Source: AC-69 sp036519575 (GTDB lineage: Bacteria; Actinomycetota; UBA4738; HRBIN12). From it: a stretch of DNA of 64,000 bases. Positions 34,356 through 44,390 of the stretch are shown here, piece after piece. The DNA lies in the NCBI GenBank assembly GCA_036519575.1, contig DATDKZ010000162.1, positions 1 to 64,000 of the forward strand. Reading direction: 5' to 3'. Under the pieces are notes generated by a model, which saw only the letters and a program-made list of their open reading frames with translations, made no database searches and was not told the DNA's origin. Made by a program: the position numbers and the translations under genes. Each line of letters opens with the position of its first letter. The first letter of the stretch is position 1.

Positions 34356-36203
34356 ATGCCACGAGCGGTAGGAATCGACCTGGGGACGACCAACTCCGTG
34401 GTGTCCGTCCTGGAGGCGGGCGAGCCGGTGGTCATCCCCAATGCGGAGGGCTCCCGGACCACCCCATCGGTGGTCGGGTTCTCAAGGAACGGCGAGATCC
34501 TGGTCGGTGAGGTCGCGAAGCGTCAGGCCATCACCAACCCGGACCGGACCGTGCGTTCCGTGAAGCGCGAGATGGGCCGGAAGGACTGGAACGTCGAGGT
34601 CGACGGGAAGCGTTGGACTCCTCAGGAGATCTCCGCCCAGATCCTGACGAAGTTGAAGCGGGACGCCGAGGCCTACCTGGGCGATTCGGTCGCACAGGCT
34701 GTCATCACCGTCCCCGCCTACTTCGACGACGCGCAGCGCCAGGCCACCAAGGAAGCGGGCCAGATCGCAGGCCTGGAGGTCCTTCGGATCATCAACGAGC
34801 CGACCGCGGCCTCCCTCGCCTACGGCCTGGACAAGCAACACGATCAGACCATCCTCGTGTTCGACCTGGGCGGCGGGACGTTCGACGTGTCGCTGCTGGA
34901 GATCGGCGAGGGGGTCTTCGAGGTCAAGGCCACGCATGGCGACACGCACCTCGGTGGCGACGACTGGGATCAGCGGGTCATCGACTGGATGGTGAGGGAG
35001 TTCAAGAACGCTCACGGCGTGGACCTGGCGGCCGACCGCATGGCCCTCCAGCGGCTGAAGGAGGCCGCCGAGAAGGCGAAGATCGAGCTGTCCCAAGTGG
35101 CAGAGACCACGATCAACCTCCCGTTCGTCACCGCGACGGCGGAGGGTCCGCTGCACCTGGAGATGAAGCTCACCCGATCGGAGTTCGAGCGCATGACCGC
35201 CGACCTGGTCGAGCGGACCGAGGGGCCATTCCGCCAGGCCGTGAAGGATTGGGGCAAGGACGTCTCGGCCATCGACCACGTGATCCTGGTCGGCGGGGCC
35301 ACGCGCATGCCGATGATCCAGGACCTGATCCGCAAGCTCACCGGCGGCCAGGAGCCGCACAAGGGAGTGAACCCCGACGAGGTCGTCGCGGTCGGCGCCG
35401 CCGTCCAGGCGGGCGTGCTGAAGGGCGACGTCAAGGACATCCTGCTCCTCGACGTCACGCCGCTCACGCTCGGCGTGGAGACGAAGGGCGGGATCTTCAC
35501 CAAGCTCATTGAGCGGAACACGACCATCCCCACCCGCAAGAGCGAGATCTTCACGACCGCGGACGACAACCAGACCACGGTCGAGATCCACGTCCTCCAG
35601 GGCGAGGCCGAGACCGTGTTCTCGCCGGGCGTGCGTTCGCTCGGGAAGTTCCACCTGATGGGCATCCCGCCGGCGCCCCGCGGCATGCCGCAGATCGAGG
35701 TGGCGTTCGACATCGACGCGAACGGGATCGCGAACGTCTCCGCCAAGGACCTGGCCACCGGCAAGGAGCAGCAGATGACTATCACCGGGGGTACGGCCCT
35801 GTCGAAGGACGACATCGACCGCATGGTCAAGGACGCGGAGAAGTTCGCGGCCGAGGACCACACGCGGCGGGAGGCGGCCGAAGCCCGGAACGCCGGGGAC
35901 CAGCTCAGCTACCAGATCGACCGGTCGCTCCAGGAGTGGGGCGACAAGGTCCCAGAAGGCGACCGTGAGGAGCTCAAGAAGACGAATGACGAGCTCAAGG
36001 AGGCGCTGAAGGGGGAGGACGTCGCGCGGATCCGTTCGGCGACGGAGGCCACCATGCAGGTCTTCCAGCGCATCGGCCAGGCCATGTATCAGCAGACCCA
36101 GGCTCAGGCCGGACCGCAGCAGGGCCCGGCCGAGAGCGCGCCCCAGGGCGGCGAGGGAGATGTCGTCGAGGGCGAGATCGTGGACGAGGGAAGCGGTTCA
36201 TGA
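34356..36203 (+). CDS. dnaK: Chaperone DnaK (Hsp70)
   Basis: ATP-dependent Hsp70 of 615 residues that binds exposed hydrophobic peptides, cycling with DnaJ and GrpE in the cytoplasm. The nucleotide-binding domain has [43 protein letters not shown] and VGGATRMP. The substrate domain begins after the linker [16 protein letters not shown]; a helical lid and a Gln/acidic tail end the protein. ATG with AGGAGG upstream. First gene of the dnaK-grpE-dnaJ-hspR cluster, under the HAIR-like operator. Confidence 0.98.
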   Translation: MPRAVGIDLGTTNSVVSVLEAGEPVVIPNAEGSRTTPSVVGFSRNGEILVGEVAKRQAITNPDRTVRSVKREMGRKDWNVEVDGKRWTPQEISAQILTKLKRDAEAYLGDSVAQAVITVPAYFDDAQRQATKEAGQIAGLEVLRIINEPTAASLAYGLDKQHDQTILVFDLGGGTFDVSLLEIGEGVFEVKATHGDTHLGGDDWDQRVIDWMVREFKNAHGVDLAADRMALQRLKEAAEKAKIELSQVAETTINLPFVTATAEGPLHLEMKLTRSEFERMTADLVERTEGPFRQAVKDWGKDVSAIDHVILVGGATRMPMIQDLIRKLTGGQEPHKGVNPDEVVAVGAAVQAGVLKGDVKDILLLDVTPLTLGVETKGGIFTKLIERNTTIPTRKSEIFTTADDNQTTVEIHVLQGEAETVFSPGVRSLGKFHLMGIPPAPRGMPQIEVAFDIDANGIANVSAKDLATGKEQQMTITGGTALSKDDIDRMVKDAEKFAAEDHTRREAAEARNAGDQLSYQIDRSLQEWGDKVPEGDREELKKTNDELKEALKGEDVARIRSATEATMQVFQRIGQAMYQQTQAQAGPQQGPAESAPQGGEGDVVEGEIVDEGSGS

Positions 36204-36808
36204 GCGAGAACGACCGCACCGGCGAGCGCCCGGCCGCCCGGCCCAAGGTCAAGGTCACCGATCGCCGGCGAGTCCGCCAGGAGGAGGCCGCTCCGCCGAC
36301 GCCTCCGTCGACCCCCTCGGACACGCCGGAGTCGGGAAACCGGCCGTCCACCCCGGAGCCGGAGCTCGCGGTGGCCCGCAAGGAGGCCGCCGAGTATCGG
36401 GATCACCTGATGCGCCTGCAGGCCGAGTTCGCCAACTACCGTAAGCGCGTCCTGAAGGAACAGACCCGGGCCCTGGAGCTCGCCGCCGAGCCGATCGTCC
36501 GACGGATGCTCGAGGTTCTCGACGAGTTCGAGCTCGCCCTGATGGCGGCCGAGCAGCGGCCGGACTTCGAGAAGTTCCTCCACGGCGTCGAGCTCGTGTA
36601 CGCGAAGCTCGTCGAGACACTCAAGTCCGAGGGACTCGAGCGGATCGACGCCGAGGGCAAGCCGTTCGACCCGGAACGCCACGAGGCCCTCATGGGGTCG
36701 GGCGCCGGCGACGGCGAGCCCGTGGTTGCCGACGTCCTCCGCCAGGGCTATGTGCTGAAGGGTCGGGTCGTCCGCCCCGCGGGCGTGCGCGTCACGCACG
36801 AGCGCTGA
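36200..36808 (+). CDS. grpE: Nucleotide-exchange factor GrpE
   Basis: Dimeric cofactor that releases ADP from DnaK, 202 residues. The first about 60 residues are disordered and charged. A long coiled-coil helix (about 60-105, [17 protein letters not shown]) and the C-terminal beta domain ([22 protein letters not shown]) match the family. The ATG overlaps the dnaK stop (ATGA), implying coupled translation. Confidence 0.96.
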   Translation: MSENDRTGERPAARPKVKVTDRRRVRQEEAAPPTPPSTPSDTPESGNRPSTPEPELAVARKEAAEYRDHLMRLQAEFANYRKRVLKEQTRALELAAEPIVRRMLEVLDEFELALMAAEQRPDFEKFLHGVELVYAKLVETLKSEGLERIDAEGKPFDPERHEALMGSGAGDGEPVVADVLRQGYVLKGRVVRPAGVRVTHER

Positions 36809-36819
36809 GGGGGTCGCCG

Positions 36820-37959
36820 ATGAACGGCGACGTCCGGCGTGAGTGGTTCGACAAGGACTACTACCAGATCCTCGGCGTGGCGAAGAACGCGTCGCAGCCG
36901 GAGATCAAGAAGGCATACCGCAAGCTCGCGCAGCAGTACCACCCCGACGCCAACGCCGGAGACAAGTCCGCCGAGGAGCGGTTCAAGGAGATCTCGGCGG
37001 CCTACGACGTCGTCGGCGACGAGGACAAGCGCAAGCAATACGACCAGGTCCGGGACATGGCCGCCTCGGGCTTCGGAGCCGGCGGCTTCCCCGGTGGGGG
37101 CCGCCCGGGATCCGGAGGAAGGGTCCGGGTCGAGGACTTCGGGTTCGGCGACGTCGGCGACCTGGGGGACCTGTTCAGCGTGTTCACCGGCCGGGGCCGG
37201 GGGGAGCGGGCGGCTGCACGCGGCGCCGACCTCGAGACGGAGGTTCGGGTCTCCTTCGACGAGGCCATGCGTGGGACCACGGTTCCGGTGCGCATCCAGG
37301 GGCCCGCGCCATGTCCAACCTGCGGGGGGTCGGGCGCTGAGCCGGGGACGACGCCCGTCACCTGTCCCCAGTGCGGTGGCCTGGGATCGGTCAGCGTCAA
37401 CCAGGGGTTCTTCCAGATGTCGCAGACCTGTCCTCGGTGCCGGGGTGCCGGTCGCATCGTGGAGCACCCTTGCTCGACGTGCCGAGGCTCGGGCAGCGTC
37501 CGGACGACGCGCAGTTTCCAGGTGAAGGTCCCGGCCGGCGTGAGAGACGGAGCCCGGATCCGGCTCTCGGGCCGCGGCGAGGCCGGACCCCCGGGCGGGT
37601 CTGCCGGCGATCTGTACGTCGTCGTGCACGTCGCGCCGCACAAGCTGTTCGGACGGAAGGGCAGCGACCTCACCCTCGCGCTCCCCATCACGTTTGCCGA
37701 GGCGGCCCTGGGCGCGAACGTCGACGTTCCCACCCTGAACGGGCCGGTGACGCTCAAGATCCCCTCGGGCACGCAGTCGGGCAGGACTTTCCGGATCCGG
37801 GGCAAGGGCGCGCCGAGGAAGGGCGGCCACGGCGACCTGCTGGTCACTGTGAACGTGGAGGTGCCGCAGCGGTTGTCGCGCGACGAGAAGCACCTGCTGA
37901 GGCAGCTCCAGGATGCGGAGCGCGACTCGCCTCGCAGAGGTCTCGGGGTCGACGCGTAG
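36820..37959 (+). CDS. dnaJ: Chaperone DnaJ (type I Hsp40)
   Basis: Hsp40 co-chaperone of 379 residues that stimulates DnaK ATPase and delivers substrates. J-domain with [16 protein letters not shown] (HPD motif) and [20 protein letters not shown]. Gly-rich linker (about 80-100), then four zinc-knuckle repeats: [33 protein letters not shown]-terminal substrate domain with FRIRGKGAP. The N-terminal extension before DYY is a few residues longer than in E. coli, as in actinobacterial DnaJ1. Confidence 0.97.
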   Translation: MNGDVRREWFDKDYYQILGVAKNASQPEIKKAYRKLAQQYHPDANAGDKSAEERFKEISAAYDVVGDEDKRKQYDQVRDMAASGFGAGGFPGGGRPGSGGRVRVEDFGFGDVGDLGDLFSVFTGRGRGERAAARGADLETEVRVSFDEAMRGTTVPVRIQGPAPCPTCGGSGAEPGTTPVTCPQCGGLGSVSVNQGFFQMSQTCPRCRGAGRIVEHPCSTCRGSGSVRTTRSFQVKVPAGVRDGARIRLSGRGEAGPPGGSAGDLYVVVHVAPHKLFGRKGSDLTLALPITFAEAALGANVDVPTLNGPVTLKIPSGTQSGRTFRIRGKGAPRKGGHGDLLVTVNVEVPQRLSRDEKHLLRQLQDAERDSPRRGLGVDA

Positions 37960-37975
37960 GGGAGGAGCGGAGTCC

Positions 37976-38401
37976 ATGACAGCGCGAGGGAATAGAAGCG
38001 ACCGGGCGGAAGACCGAGCGGTCTACATCATCAGCGTCGCGGCGGAGCTCGCGGGCGTGCATCCACAGACGCTTCGCATCTACGAGCGGAAGGGCCTGCT
38101 GAGTCCCAAGCGGACGTCGGGCAACACCCGCCGGTATTCCGAGCGAGATATCGACAGGCTCCAGATGATCCAGGCGCTTACGCAAGGCCAGGGGATCAAC
38201 CTGGCGGGTGTGAAGATGATCATGGAGCTCGAGGCGCAGTTGGAGGACCTTCGGCGGCGGGCGGTGGAGCTGGAGGCCGAGCTCCGGCGGGTTCGCCGGG
38301 GGCGTCCCGTCGCGCTCGGCCCGTCCTCTGCGACCGTGGATATCGTGCCGCTTCGCACGCTCTCGGCGTTCCCCTGGCTGAGCGGGAGCCCGTCTCGGTG
38401 A
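37976..38401 (+). CDS. hspR: Heat-shock repressor HspR (MerR family)
   Basis: A 141-residue MerR-type DNA-binding protein that represses the dnaK cluster by binding HAIR sites, with DnaK as corepressor in known systems. The HTH region is [27 protein letters not shown], followed by [14 protein letters not shown] and a coiled coil (about 80-105). The C-terminal extension (after 105) is unlike the short acidic tail of Streptomyces HspR. ATG with GGAGGAG upstream. Its expected operator is at 34288. Confidence 0.92.
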   Translation: MTARGNRSDRAEDRAVYIISVAAELAGVHPQTLRIYERKGLLSPKRTSGNTRRYSERDIDRLQMIQALTQGQGINLAGVKMIMELEAQLEDLRRRAVELEAELRRVRRGRPVALGPSSATVDIVPLRTLSAFPWLSGSPSR

Positions 38402-38946
38402 TCGTCCTTTCGGGAGCGCGCGTGCGCTTGCGTCCGCTTCGGTCCGAGGAGTTCGAGGTGCTGCGATCCGCCAGGCAGCGGGCGGATGCCAGCGCGTCCC
38501 CCGCAAGCTTGGGCGACCAGGAGCTCCGCGAGCGCATCGAGCTCTCCGGAACGCTGACGGGCTGGGGTCTGGTCCTGGGTATCGAGGCGGATGGTGTCCT
38601 CGTCGGCCAGATCCAGGCCTACCGGGCCCAGTTGCCGCAAGGAGTATTCGGCATCGGGATCGAGCTGTTCGACCAGGACGACCGGGGCAAGGGATACGGC
38701 ACGGAAGCGGTGGCCATGCTCGTCCGGCACCTGTTCGACCGGGAAGAGGCGCGGCGGGTCGAGGGGGGCACGACGACGGAAAACGCCGCCATGCGCCACC
38801 TGTTCGAACGAGTGGGTTTCCGGGAGGAAGGCGTGCAACGCCAGTTCCTCCCGGCGGCCGACGGTGGGGGCGCCGATTGTGTGATGTACGGGATGACAAG
38901 GACCGATTACGAGGGAGTGAGGGACTATTGGATCCGAACAAGCTGA
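38398..38946 (+). CDS. GNAT-family N-acetyltransferase
   Basis: A 182-residue acetyltransferase of the RimJ/RimL-like type. [14 protein letters not shown] at the start, [25 protein letters not shown] (acetyl-CoA loop) and [21 protein letters not shown] are the family core. The substrate is unknown. GTG start overlaps the hspR stop, and its 3' end overlaps the clpB start by 19 nt, so it is embedded in the chaperone operon, an unusual place for it; a role in stress protein modification is only speculation. Confidence 0.85.
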   Translation: MIVLSGARVRLRPLRSEEFEVLRSARQRADASASPASLGDQELRERIELSGTLTGWGLVLGIEADGVLVGQIQAYRAQLPQGVFGIGIELFDQDDRGKGYGTEAVAMLVRHLFDREEARRVEGGTTTENAAMRHLFERVGFREEGVQRQFLPAADGGGADCVMYGMTRTDYEGVRDYWIRTS

Positions 38947-41513
38947 CGATGAAGTCACAGGCCGCGTTGGAGGCGGCCCGGGAGCAGGCGGTTGCCCGCA
39001 GCCACCAGGCCATCGAACCCGAGCACGTCCTGTTGGCGCTTCTCTCGGACGCCGACGGGGTGATCTATCCGCTCCTGCACCGCCTGGGGATGTCGCCGCG
39101 CGCACTCAGGGACCAGGTCGACGAGGCGCTGGACCGGATCCCGAAGGTGTACGCGCAGGGCGCTGAGGTTCGGGTGTCGCCGGCCACGGGGATGCTGCTG
39201 GAGCGAGCGTTCGCGGAGGCGAAGAAGCTGACCGACGAATACGTCTCCACCGAGCACCTGTTCCTTGCCCTCCTCGATGGGGACACGGGCCCCGCCCGGC
39301 TGCTCCGCGAGGCGGGTTTGAACCCCGACACGGTCTTGTCGGCCCTGGCGGAAGTGCGCGGCCGGCAGCGCGTGACCGACCAGACCCCGGAGGAGAAGTA
39401 TCAGGCCCTCGAGCGGTACGGACGAGATCTCACCGACCTCGCGCGGCGTGGGAGGCTGGATCCCGTCATCGGCCGGGACGACGAGATACGCCGGGTCATC
39501 CAGGTGCTCTCCCGAAGGACGAAGAACAACCCGGTGCTGATCGGCGAGCCCGGGGTGGGGAAGACCGCCATCGTCGAGGGACTGGCTCAGCGGATCGTGG
39601 CCGGGGACGTGCCCGAATCGTTGAAGGACAAACGCGTGGTCGCCCTGGACATCGGGGCACTGATCGCGGGCTCGAAGTACCGGGGCGAGTTCGAGGAACG
39701 GTTCAAGGCGGTGTTGCGGGAGATCGCCGAGAGCGAGGGCCAGATCATCACGTTCATCGACGAACTGCACACGGTCGTGGGCGCCGGCGCGGCAGAAGGT
39801 GCGGTCGACGCCGGCAATATGCTGAAGCCCATGCTCGCCCGAGGCGAGCTCAGGGCGATCGGCGCGACCACGCTCGATGAGTATCGCAAGCATGTGGAGA
39901 AGGACCCGGCGCTGGAGCGCAGATTCCAGCCGGTCCTGGTGGAGGAGCCCGCGATCGAGGACACGATCGCCATCCTTCGGGGTTTGAAGGAGCGGTACGA
40001 GGTGCACCACGGGGTCAGGATCCAGGACTCCGCCCTGGTCGCGGCGGCCGTGCTTTCCAGTCGGTACGTGAGCGGTCGGTTCCTCCCCGATAAGGCGATC
40101 GATCTCGTCGACGAAGCCGGGTCAAGGCTTCGGATCGAGATCGATTCCATGCCGACGGAGATCGACGAGGTCGAGCGGCGGATGAAGCAGCTCGAGATCG
40201 AGCGGGCCGCCCTTCGGAAGGAGACGGACGACGCGTCGAAGGACCGGCTGGCCCGCCTGGAGCGGGACCTGGCCGACCTCCAGGAGCGTTCGGCCGCCAT
40301 GAAGGCTCACTGGCACCGGGAGAAGGACCACATCGACCGGATCCGGAGGATCGGCTCGGACATCGAGGCGGCCAGGACGGACGCCGAGCGGGCCGAACGC
40401 GACGGGGATCTGGAGCGGGCGGCGGAGCTCCGATACGGAAGGCTCGTGGAGCTGGCGAGCTCGATGGACGAGGAGAACGCGAAGCTCGCGGAGATCCAGC
40501 GAGACCACAAGATGCTGAAGGAGGAGGTCGACGAGGAGGACGTGGCGGAGGTCGTCTCGACGTGGACCGGCATCCCGGTGTCGCGCCTCATGGAGGGCGA
40601 GATCCAGAAGCTGGTCCGGATGGAGGACGAACTGCACAAGCGGGTCGTCGACCAACACGAGGCGGTCGAGGCCGTGGCGAACGCCATCCGCCGCGCCCGG
40701 GCCGGGCTCTCCGACCCGAGCAGGCCGATTGGCTCGTTCGTGTTCCTGGGGCCTACCGGCGTGGGGAAGACCGAGCTGGCCCGAGCGCTCGCGGAGTTCC
40801 TGTTCGACGACGAGCGGGCCATGGTTCGGATCGACATGAGTGAGTATCAGGAGCGGCACACCGTGTCACGGCTAATCGGGGCGCCGCCCGGATATGTCGG
40901 CTACGACGAGGGAGGGCAGCTCACCGAGGCGGTGCGAAGGCGCCCGTACTCCGTCGTGCTGCTGGACGAGATCGAGAAGGCGCACCAAGACGCGTTCAAC
41001 GTGCTGTTGCAACTGCTGGACGACGGTCGCCTCACCGACGGGCAGGGCCGGACGGTGGACTTCCGCAACACGGTGGTCATCATGACGTCGAATCTCGGCG
41101 GGTTCCTGTTCGCTGATCCGGGCTCGTCCGCTGAAGAGCGGACGGAGAAGGTGATGGCCGAGGTCCGCGCCACCTTCCGACCCGAATTCGTGAACCGTGT
41201 CGACGAGATCATCGTGTTCCAGCCGCTCGGGCGGGACGAGATCGCTCAGATCGTGGACATCCAGGTCCGCATGCTCCGGCGCCGGCTGGAGGGTCGCAGG
41301 CTCGTGATCAGCATCACCGACGCCGCTCGCGACTACCTGACGAACAAGGGATTCGACCCCACCTATGGGGCGCGGCCCCTGAAGCGGCTCATCCAGCGGG
41401 AGATCCAGGACGCGCTGGCGGTCAAGCTGCTGTCCGGCGAGCTCGCGGAGGGGGACGAGGTGGAGGTCGACGCCGACGGCGGCGGCCTCACGTTCGGGGT
41501 GCAGCGCGCGTAA
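38928..41513 (+). CDS. clpB: Disaggregase ClpB (Hsp100)
   Basis: Hexameric AAA+ disaggregase of 861 residues that works with DnaK to rescue aggregated proteins. Clp_N repeats (1-145), first AAA+ with GEPGVGKT (Lys212) and [10 protein letters not shown], the M-domain coiled coil (about 400-530), second AAA+ with GPTGVGKT (Lys614) and [11 protein letters not shown], and the ClpB C-terminal domain. TTG 38928 is chosen: it gives the standard [11 protein letters not shown] start and follows GAGGG; the frame upstream lies in the acetyltransferase gene. An upstream ATG would add a non-conserved 17 residues. Confidence 0.97.
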   Translation: MDPNKLTMKSQAALEAAREQAVARSHQAIEPEHVLLALLSDADGVIYPLLHRLGMSPRALRDQVDEALDRIPKVYAQGAEVRVSPATGMLLERAFAEAKKLTDEYVSTEHLFLALLDGDTGPARLLREAGLNPDTVLSALAEVRGRQRVTDQTPEEKYQALERYGRDLTDLARRGRLDPVIGRDDEIRRVIQVLSRRTKNNPVLIGEPGVGKTAIVEGLAQRIVAGDVPESLKDKRVVALDIGALIAGSKYRGEFEERFKAVLREIAESEGQIITFIDELHTVVGAGAAEGAVDAGNMLKPMLARGELRAIGATTLDEYRKHVEKDPALERRFQPVLVEEPAIEDTIAILRGLKERYEVHHGVRIQDSALVAAAVLSSRYVSGRFLPDKAIDLVDEAGSRLRIEIDSMPTEIDEVERRMKQLEIERAALRKETDDASKDRLARLERDLADLQERSAAMKAHWHREKDHIDRIRRIGSDIEAARTDAERAERDGDLERAAELRYGRLVELASSMDEENAKLAEIQRDHKMLKEEVDEEDVAEVVSTWTGIPVSRLMEGEIQKLVRMEDELHKRVVDQHEAVEAVANAIRRARAGLSDPSRPIGSFVFLGPTGVGKTELARALAEFLFDDERAMVRIDMSEYQERHTVSRLIGAPPGYVGYDEGGQLTEAVRRRPYSVVLLDEIEKAHQDAFNVLLQLLDDGRLTDGQGRTVDFRNTVVIMTSNLGGFLFADPGSSAEERTEKVMAEVRATFRPEFVNRVDEIIVFQPLGRDEIAQIVDIQVRMLRRRLEGRRLVISITDAARDYLTNKGFDPTYGARPLKRLIQREIQDALAVKLLSGELAEGDEVEVDADGGGLTFGVQRA

Positions 41514-41545
41514 AGCGCGACGCACGCCGTCCCGATACTCGCCCC

Positions 41546-42316
41546 ATGAAGGGTTGGGGGCTCGTTATCGGACTGCTCGCCGCAGTCGCGCTGGTCGCGG
41601 TTGCCCTCAAGGCCCTCCCACCCGGCATCGTCGTGGTGGCGGCCTTGGGGGGATGTGCGTACGGCAGCTACCGGTTCAACCTGCGCAAGAAGAGCGTCGA
41701 GGCGAACCTGGAGCCAGGGGCGCTTGGGTTGCAGCGCGCCGATGGCGACCCGTTCGGCCTGGCCGGCCTGCCGCTCGAGCTGCTGCGGCGGGGATCGGTC
41801 GCTGGGAGTGTCGACAACGTCCTGTGGGGGAGCTGGCGGGCCGAGGACGTGAGGGTGTTCGACTTCCGATACACCTCGGATGACGACGGCGACCGCCGGT
41901 TCACCTGCGCGCTGATAGCACTCGAGCGCGACGTACCGCCGGTCGTGGTCGAGCCGAAGATGTTCTTCACCCCGCACGCAGAGCGCGGACAGCTGCCCGT
42001 CGTCGAGATGGAGGACCGAGCGTTCGAGGAGACCTTCGACGTGCGGGCCCAGGATCCGAGGCTCGTCGCCAGCCTCCTCGACGACGACACGAGGCAGTGG
42101 ATGGAACGCCAGAACGACATGGCGTTCGAGATGAACGGCCGGATGCTGCTCGCGTACGTGCAGTGGGAACGTCGGGACCTGTTCCCGCTCCTCGAGGCCG
42201 CGGCCGAGCTCGGGCGGCGTCTTTCGGTGGGGCTCGTCCCCGAGTCCGGGCGGCCGGGACCGGAGCGGCCAACGGCATCGATGGAGTCCGAGGGATCGCC
42301 TGACGTCCCGGCTTGA
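41546..42316 (+). CDS. Membrane-anchored protein of unknown function
   Basis: 256 residues. Two hydrophobic segments at the N-terminus (about 4-22 and 25-43) are followed by a soluble region of about 200 residues with RVFDFRYTSDDDGDRRFTCALIAL and MFFTPHAERG. The architecture resembles DUF3137-like or other helix-hairpin-anchored proteins, but I do not recognise the family with confidence. It follows clpB by 32 nt and precedes the PspC gene, so an envelope-stress role is plausible but inferred. Confidence 0.72.
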   Translation: MKGWGLVIGLLAAVALVAVALKALPPGIVVVAALGGCAYGSYRFNLRKKSVEANLEPGALGLQRADGDPFGLAGLPLELLRRGSVAGSVDNVLWGSWRAEDVRVFDFRYTSDDDGDRRFTCALIALERDVPPVVVEPKMFFTPHAERGQLPVVEMEDRAFEETFDVRAQDPRLVASLLDDDTRQWMERQNDMAFEMNGRMLLAYVQWERRDLFPLLEAAAELGRRLSVGLVPESGRPGPERPTASMESEGSPDVPA

Positions 42317-42335
42317 GGCCCCGTCCGACGGACCG

Positions 42336-42341
42336 TAGGGT
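42336..42341 (+). promoter_or_regulatory. -10 element (TAGGGT) before the PspC gene
   Basis: TAGGGT ends 6 nt before the GTG start at 42348, with no ribosome site; leaderless pattern. Confidence 0.45.
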
Positions 42342-42347
42342 GGCCGG

Positions 42348-42743
42348 GTGGCCGACGCACCCGGTAGCACGAGGCTCCTTCGCCGAAGCCGCACCGACCG
42401 CGTCATCGCCGGCGTGTGCGGCGGCGTCGGGCGCTATCTGGGCGTCGACCCCGTGCTCATCCGAGTCGCGCTCGTGGTGCTGGCGATCGTGGGGGGCGGT
42501 GGCATCCTGCTCTACATCCTTGGCTGGATCCTGATCCCCGAGGAGAAGGAGGGGGAGGACCTCGGTGAGGCCCCTCCACCCAGCGCCGACATGGCGCGGT
42601 TGGTGTTCGGCGGGGCCCTGATCGCGATCGGCGTGATCCTGTTGCTCGGCCTGTCGATTCCGAGGATCGGGAAGTACCTGTGGCCGCTGGCCCTGATCGC
42701 GGTCGGCGTGGCCCTGATCGTCCGGGCGTCCTCCAGGCGATGA
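42348..42743 (+). CDS. PspC-domain membrane protein
   Basis: 131 residues. The PspC domain covers about 8-65: LLRRSRTDRVIAGVCGGVGRYLGVDPVLIRVALVVLA, then a transmembrane helix and a short polar linker (EEKEGEDLGEAPPP). Two more helices follow (about 85-125), of the LiaI/LiaF-TM kind. PspC proteins sense or buffer membrane stress. The GTG start fits the -10 box just upstream. The stop overlaps the next gene's ATG (ATGA). Confidence 0.88.
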   Translation: MADAPGSTRLLRRSRTDRVIAGVCGGVGRYLGVDPVLIRVALVVLAIVGGGGILLYILGWILIPEEKEGEDLGEAPPPSADMARLVFGGALIAIGVILLLGLSIPRIGKYLWPLALIAVGVALIVRASSRR

Positions 42744-43393
42744 GCGACCTCCCGGACCCTCCTGCTTCGCCGCCGCCCTCATCACGATTCCACGCCGGAC
42801 GGTTGGTGCTTGGCCTCGTGATCGTGGTGATCGGCGTAACGGCGCTTCTCCAGGCCGCGGGGGTTAGCGACGTGCCGTGGAAGGCCGTGCTGCCCGGCTC
42901 GTTGATCGCCGTCGGGCTGGGACTGGTGATCGCCGGCCAGCGTTCCGAGAGCGGTCAGGGCGGACTCATCGCCATCGGGATCGTCCTCACGATCCTGCTT
43001 GCGGGGGCGTCCGCTGTGGACATCCCTCTGGAAGGAGGGGTGGGCGAGCGGACCGAGCGCCCCATGTCGCTATCCGCGGTGCGGTCCGACTATCGGCTGG
43101 CCGTCGGGCAGCTCACCCTGGATCTCACGAGCGTATCGGTGCCCGTCACGGGCGCGGCGCGGACGGTCCGAGCCCGCGTCGGCGTTGGCCAGCTCGTCGT
43201 GGAGCTCCCGTCGGACCAGCTGGCCGTGATCCGGGGTCACGCTGGGATGGGCCAGGTGACGATCTTCGGCCAGAGCGAGCAGGGCTTCGGCGTCGACAAG
43301 GACGTCGCGCCGAGCGTGCCGGCAGGTGAGCCGATCCCGTTCTCGCTCGAGTTATCGGTGGGCATCGGGGAGGTGCGCGTCCAGCATGGCTGA
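42740..43393 (+). CDS. LiaF/toastrack-like envelope-stress protein
   Basis: 217 residues. Three hydrophobic segments (about 20-38, 48-66, 78-95) form a LiaI/LiaF-TM unit. The C-terminal half has beta-strand repeats VGQLTLDLTSVSV, VGVGQLVVELPS, AGMGQVTIFGQ, typical of the extracytoplasmic toastrack (DUF4097/LiaF-C) domain. In other bacteria such proteins act with PspC and a histidine kinase in cell-envelope stress signalling. ATG overlaps the PspC stop; the last 8 nt overlap the next gene. Confidence 0.8.
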   Translation: MSDLPDPPASPPPSSRFHAGRLVLGLVIVVIGVTALLQAAGVSDVPWKAVLPGSLIAVGLGLVIAGQRSESGQGGLIAIGIVLTILLAGASAVDIPLEGGVGERTERPMSLSAVRSDYRLAVGQLTLDLTSVSVPVTGAARTVRARVGVGQLVVELPSDQLAVIRGHAGMGQVTIFGQSEQGFGVDKDVAPSVPAGEPIPFSLELSVGIGEVRVQHG

Positions 43394-43577
43394 TCGCGGA
43401 AACCGAACGGCGGTCGTGTGGGGCGTGTTCTTCATCGGGGCCGGGATCGCTTTCCTGCTCGACCGGCTCGACGTCTGGACCCTCCGGGCCCGGTACGTGC
43501 TTCCGGTCTTGCTGATCGTGCTGGGAGCGGCGATCCTGCTCGGTGGGCGAGGTTGGGTGCGCGGCGGGCCCGACTAG
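43386..43577 (+). CDS. Small LiaI/LiaF-TM-like membrane protein
   Basis: 63 residues, two transmembrane helices (about 9-24 and 36-53) separated by DRLDVWTLRARYV, matching the LiaI-LiaF-TM pattern. Starts at ATG 43386 inside the end of the toastrack gene. Third member of the PspC-toastrack-LiaI set; presumably they form a membrane complex. Confidence 0.75.
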   Translation: MADRGNRTAVVWGVFFIGAGIAFLLDRLDVWTLRARYVLPVLLIVLGAAILLGGRGWVRGGPD

Positions 43578-43688
43578 CACCAAGCAGGTCATCGCCCGTG
43601 TCCCCGTCGTGTTCGAGCTGTACGGGACCGGAGCGGACCAGTAGGCTGTAGCTCGTCGTTCACGGGATCGCTCAGAAGGGACTTCATC

Positions 43689-44390
43689 GTGGCCTGGCTG
43701 TGGATCGCCCTCGGCGTGGTGGCGCTCCTCGTCATCCTCGGCATCCTCTCCTACAACCGCTTCGTCTCCGGACGCCAGCTCATCAAGGACTCATGGGCCA
43801 ACATCGACACCGAGCTTCGCCGACGGTACGACCTCATCCCCAACCTGGTCGAAACGGTGAAGGGCTACGCCGCGCACGAGCGTGGAGTCTTCGAGGAGGT
43901 GACCCGGGCCCGGGCAGCGGCCGTCTCGGCCACCGGCAGCCCGGCTGAGCAAGCCGCGGCTGAGGGACCGTTCGTCGCCGCACTGCGCCAGCTGTTCGCC
44001 GTAGCCGAGAACTATCCGGAGCTGAAGGCGAACCAGAACTTCTTGGCCCTGCAGACCGAGCTGTCCAACACCGAGGATCGGCTCCAGACGGCGCGGCGGT
44101 TCTACAACGCGAATGTGCGTGAGTTCAATCGGCGGGTCCAGTCGTTCCCGTCGAACGTGGTCGCGCGGAGCTTCGGATTCAAGGAGGAGCAGTTCTTCGA
44201 GGTGGAGGAGACCCTTCGGGAGGCCGGCCCCCCCCAGGTGAGCTTTGCGCCCGGAACCCCGTCCGTCTCGTTCGGGGCCCCCGGCGGCTCGTCGTCCGCG
44301 CCGGCCGCCCCACCCTCCGCGGGGGGGGCGCCGCCACCGCCTCCACCTCCACCCGGCGACCCCACGCCACCCACAGGATCCGCTCCTTAG
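43689..44390 (+). CDS. LemA-family protein
   Basis: 233 residues. N-terminal membrane anchor (about 2-20), then the LemA helical-bundle core: LIKDSWANIDTELRRRYDLIPNLVETVKGYAAHE, NQNFLALQTELSNTEDRLQTARRFYN, EFNRRVQSFPSNVVA. The C-terminal about 45 residues are a Gly/Ser/Pro-rich low-complexity tail. LemA proteins are common with TPM-domain or stress genes, but their role is not settled. GTG start with AGAAGGGA upstream; TAGGCT at 43643 may be its promoter. The stop overlaps the convergent MFS stop. Confidence 0.92.
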   Translation: MAWLWIALGVVALLVILGILSYNRFVSGRQLIKDSWANIDTELRRRYDLIPNLVETVKGYAAHERGVFEEVTRARAAAVSATGSPAEQAAAEGPFVAALRQLFAVAENYPELKANQNFLALQTELSNTEDRLQTARRFYNANVREFNRRVQSFPSNVVARSFGFKEEQFFEVEETLREAGPPQVSFAPGTPSVSFGAPGGSSSAPAAPPSAGGAPPPPPPPPGDPTPPTGSAP

